Positions 62,340 through 64,000 of a stretch of 64,000 bases of DNA are shown one piece after another. Positions within the stretch are counted from its first letter, which is position 1, and each line of letters begins with the position of its first letter. The notes beneath the pieces are model-generated. The model saw only the letters and a program-made list of their open reading frames with translations. It did no database searches and was not told where the DNA came from. The DNA is from CAWDMC01 sp963803295 (lineage in GTDB: Bacteria; Acidobacteriota; Terriglobia; UBA7540): the NCBI GenBank assembly GCA_963803295.1, contig CAWDMC010000009.1, forward strand, positions 248,001 through 312,000, given 5' to 3'. The position numbers and the translations under genes are program-made.

Positions 62340-63371
62340 TTAAGCAATGGCTTCCCTGAACGAGAATCTCTCCTGCATCTTCACTACTTCTGCGCAAGGT
62401 CCGATACTCCCCGTGGTGGTCAGATCGCTCAAGTTCATGCCTCCGGCGCAGACGGCGAATTGCAGGATCTTCGCGTAGTCCCAACCTTTGTACAAACCGT
62501 AGAGCACTCCCGCACAGAACGAATCGCCCGCTCCTGCGCTTCCAACGATGAACTCCTCCGGAAGCGAGAGTGAGGGCTGGATCATCTCACTCCCGTCCTT
62601 GGTCAGAAGGTAAGCGCCTTCGGGGAAGTGGATCACCACCAACTTGCTCACCCCCAGCTTAAAGATCGCCGCGGCAATACTCCTGAGATTTGACTCGATG
62701 ACCTTACCTTCCGCGCGAAAGGGAATCCCGCAGAGCCTCTCCGCTTCGAAATCGTTAATGATGCAATAGTCCGTATACTTCAGCGCTGGTGGAACGATCC
62801 GGCTGAAACGATGGCTATCTTCTGAGACCAGGTCGATGGAGGTGGTAATTCCCTTTTTCTGAAGATTGGCCAGAAAGCGTGCGGCTACGGTTCCATACTG
62901 AGAGTCAGATTCATCCATGTGATCCATCAGCAAAAGGTATCCCAGATGGAACAATTCGACCGGCAGATCGTCCGGGTTGAGATACTCGGGCCCAAACAGG
63001 CGGTTTGCCCCCTGATAGTGGAAATAGGTTCTGCGCGCCGTATTTTTGACGTTGAAGACATCGGTGTATGAGGTTCTTACCCGATCTGTTCGCCTAAGCT
63101 GGCTAAGATTGATATTAGGAAACTTGCGGCACTGCTCCACCAGAAAATCGCCGTAAGGATCATTACCGATCAGTCCCGAGGCGTAAAGTTGCAGCGTGGG
63201 GTCAAACTTCGCCAGGTCGATGGAGACATTGTAGCCGCATCCTCCTCCGCCCATCGACTCGGACAAAATGTTGGCCAAGGAGTTCTCACTGGGGTAGAAA
63301 TCAATGACTTTCACAATATCCACGATCCAAACGCCGCCGCAGGCAATACCGTTTCTTCTATCGTTTGCCAT
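62340..63371 (-). CDS. PfkB-family carbohydrate kinase
   Basis: A 343-residue ribokinase-type sugar kinase. GGGGCGYNVSIDLAKF near the start is the substrate-binding glycine motif and VGSAGAGDSFCAGVLYG near the end is the PfkB signature with the catalytic Asp and anion hole. The substrate is not predictable from sequence; in this carbohydrate locus a ketose or deoxy-sugar from rhamnose, arabinose or a polyol is likely. It appears to be the first gene of a minus-strand operon, followed after a 238-base gap with repeat copy E by the alcohol dehydrogenase. Confidence 0.87.
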   Translation of the reverse strand: MANDRRNGIACGGVWIVDIVKVIDFYPSENSLANILSESMGGGGCGYNVSIDLAKFDPTLQLYASGLIGNDPYGDFLVEQCRKFPNINLSQLRRTDRVRTSYTDVFNVKNTARRTYFHYQGANRLFGPEYLNPDDLPVELFHLGYLLLMDHMDESDSQYGTVAARFLANLQKKGITTSIDLVSEDSHRFSRIVPPALKYTDYCIINDFEAERLCGIPFRAEGKVIESNLRSIAAAIFKLGVSKLVVIHFPEGAYLLTKDGSEMIQPSLSLPEEFIVGSAGAGDSFCAGVLYGLYKGWDYAKILQFAVCAGGMNLSDLTTTGSIGPCAEVVKMQERFSFREAIA

Positions 63372-63465
63372 AATTTACCGACTCCGGTCCGCCATTATAT
63401 CGCCTATCATCACGCCGCAAACCCAAAACAGCCCCGGGGCGCCCATCCGCGCTTCCAGTCCAGCG

Positions 63466-64000
63466 TCAGGCCCTTTTCAGAATTGCCACGAAGTGATAGC
63501 TCCCTGATCCAAGCTCGTAGACGGCCGCGCCCGCCTCCGACCGGACATAGCGAATGCCGCCCGCAACGTCAGGCGTACGCCCGCTTTCCTGGACTGAAGC
63601 AGCATCGCTCGCAGGTAGGTACACGGTGGCAGTCGTGTTGACAGGCACGGTCAAATCCCAGATGAAATGATCACCCTCGCGCTTCCAATGGCTCGCGATA
63701 ACCCCGTAGGGTGATTCATGGGTCGCCTCGACCGAGGTCAGGTCGCCGACCGGCGTCGGACGCATGATGATGTGCTTGAAACCCGGCGCCGCTGGATCGG
63801 GCCGGATGCCCGCAAGATTCTCGTAAAACCAGGTTACAAGGTCACCCACCAGCATCAAGTGATTGCCCGAGTTCATCGCGGGATTGGCAGTGTCGCCATT
63901 CCACAATTCCCAGATGGTGGTGGCGCCGTGGGTGACCATGTATCCCCAACTTGGATACGACTCCTCGGAGGCAATCTCGTAGGCAACATCAGCGTGGCCG
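63466..64000 (-). CDS. Alpha-L-rhamnosidase (GH78), C-terminal part, cut by window edge
   Basis: The last 177 residues or so of a GH78 enzyme; the frame is open through base 64000, so most of the protein lies outside the window. The visible end of the catalytic barrel is AYEIASEESYPSWGYM and THGATTIWELWNGDTANPAM with the family's GAT-x-x-WE pattern, followed by NHLMLVGDLVTWFYENLAGI and the C-terminal beta domain (HIIMRPTPVGDLTSVEATHE). It removes terminal L-rhamnose from pectin or plant glycosides. The gene lies upstream of pfkB on the same strand, 94 bases away. Confidence 0.85.
   Translation of the reverse strand, partial: GHADVAYEIASEESYPSWGYMVTHGATTIWELWNGDTANPAMNSGNHLMLVGDLVTWFYENLAGIRPDPAAPGFKHIIMRPTPVGDLTSVEATHESPYGVIASHWKREGDHFIWDLTVPVNTTATVYLPASDAASVQESGRTPDVAGGIRYVRSEAGAAVYELGSGSYHFVAILKRA

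Overview
The window is a GC-rich, gene-dense bacterial chromosome segment with roughly 48 genes on both strands. The gene mix (imidazolonepropionase next to fused FtcD, DUF3142, a TgpA-type transglutaminase, a stand-alone TrpB2, a multiheme cytochrome, GH127 and GH78 glycosidases) and the abundance of short palindromic repeats suggest an uncultivated soil-type Acidobacteriota. That placement is inferred from gene families, not from a marker gene. No rRNA, tRNA or CRISPR was found.

Layout. 1-1.6 kb: two secreted proteins on the minus strand behind two CRP-like palindromes. 2-5.2 kb: FmdB zinc ribbon, then hutI and ftcD of histidine breakdown. 5.3-9.4 kb: Mn transporter mntH with a Usp protein, an aldo/keto reductase and a TPR protein. 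9.5-20 kb: hydantoinase A (frameshifted), DUF3142, a secreted protein with a sigma-like/zinc-finger protein, a RimI-like acetyltransferase, a duplicated CPBP membrane protease and, on the other strand, hydantoinase B. 20.2-26.2 kb: GNAT acetyltransferase, an intact IS630-type element, a basic secreted protein with DUF2461, TMEM175 channel, patatin, NmrA. 26.3-29.2 kb: a translationally coupled pair, a heme c/beta-barrel fusion and a five-heme cytochrome. 29.2-43.3 kb: Fpg-like glycosylase, VOC-SpoIIE phosphatase (two frameshifts), cupin, pterin dehydratase, transglutaminase, pgi, DUF362, a broken hicB, TrpB2, a secreted protein, panE. 43.8-56.3 kb: a secreted glycosidase, threonine dehydratase, GAF-glucan phosphorylase, HPt protein, coiled-coil secreted protein, purL-purQ. 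56.5-64 kb: a carbohydrate locus (GH127, mannitol-dehydrogenase-like, zinc alcohol dehydrogenase, PfkB kinase, GH78).

Three patterns run across the window. (1) A family of about 120-300 bp hairpin repeats with ~28 bp terminal inverted repeats has five copies, usually at or just after a stop codon; a related 73 bp unit is tandemly repeated six times between two genes of the carbohydrate operon, with two unit types alternating strictly. (2) Several stand-alone genes lacking a Shine-Dalgarno have a sigma70-like promoter whose -10 ends only 6-11 bases before ATG, which implies leaderless or very-short-leader mRNAs. (3) Five otherwise well-conserved genes carry single-base frameshifts, mostly in short repeats; either the assembly has residual indels or the genes are decaying.

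The most unusual candidates are the heme/beta-barrel fusion coupled to a five-heme cytochrome, the sigma-like protein fused to a zinc-finger anti-sigma motif, the duplicated CPBP protein, the GAF-glucan phosphorylase fusion and the alternating 73 bp hairpin array.
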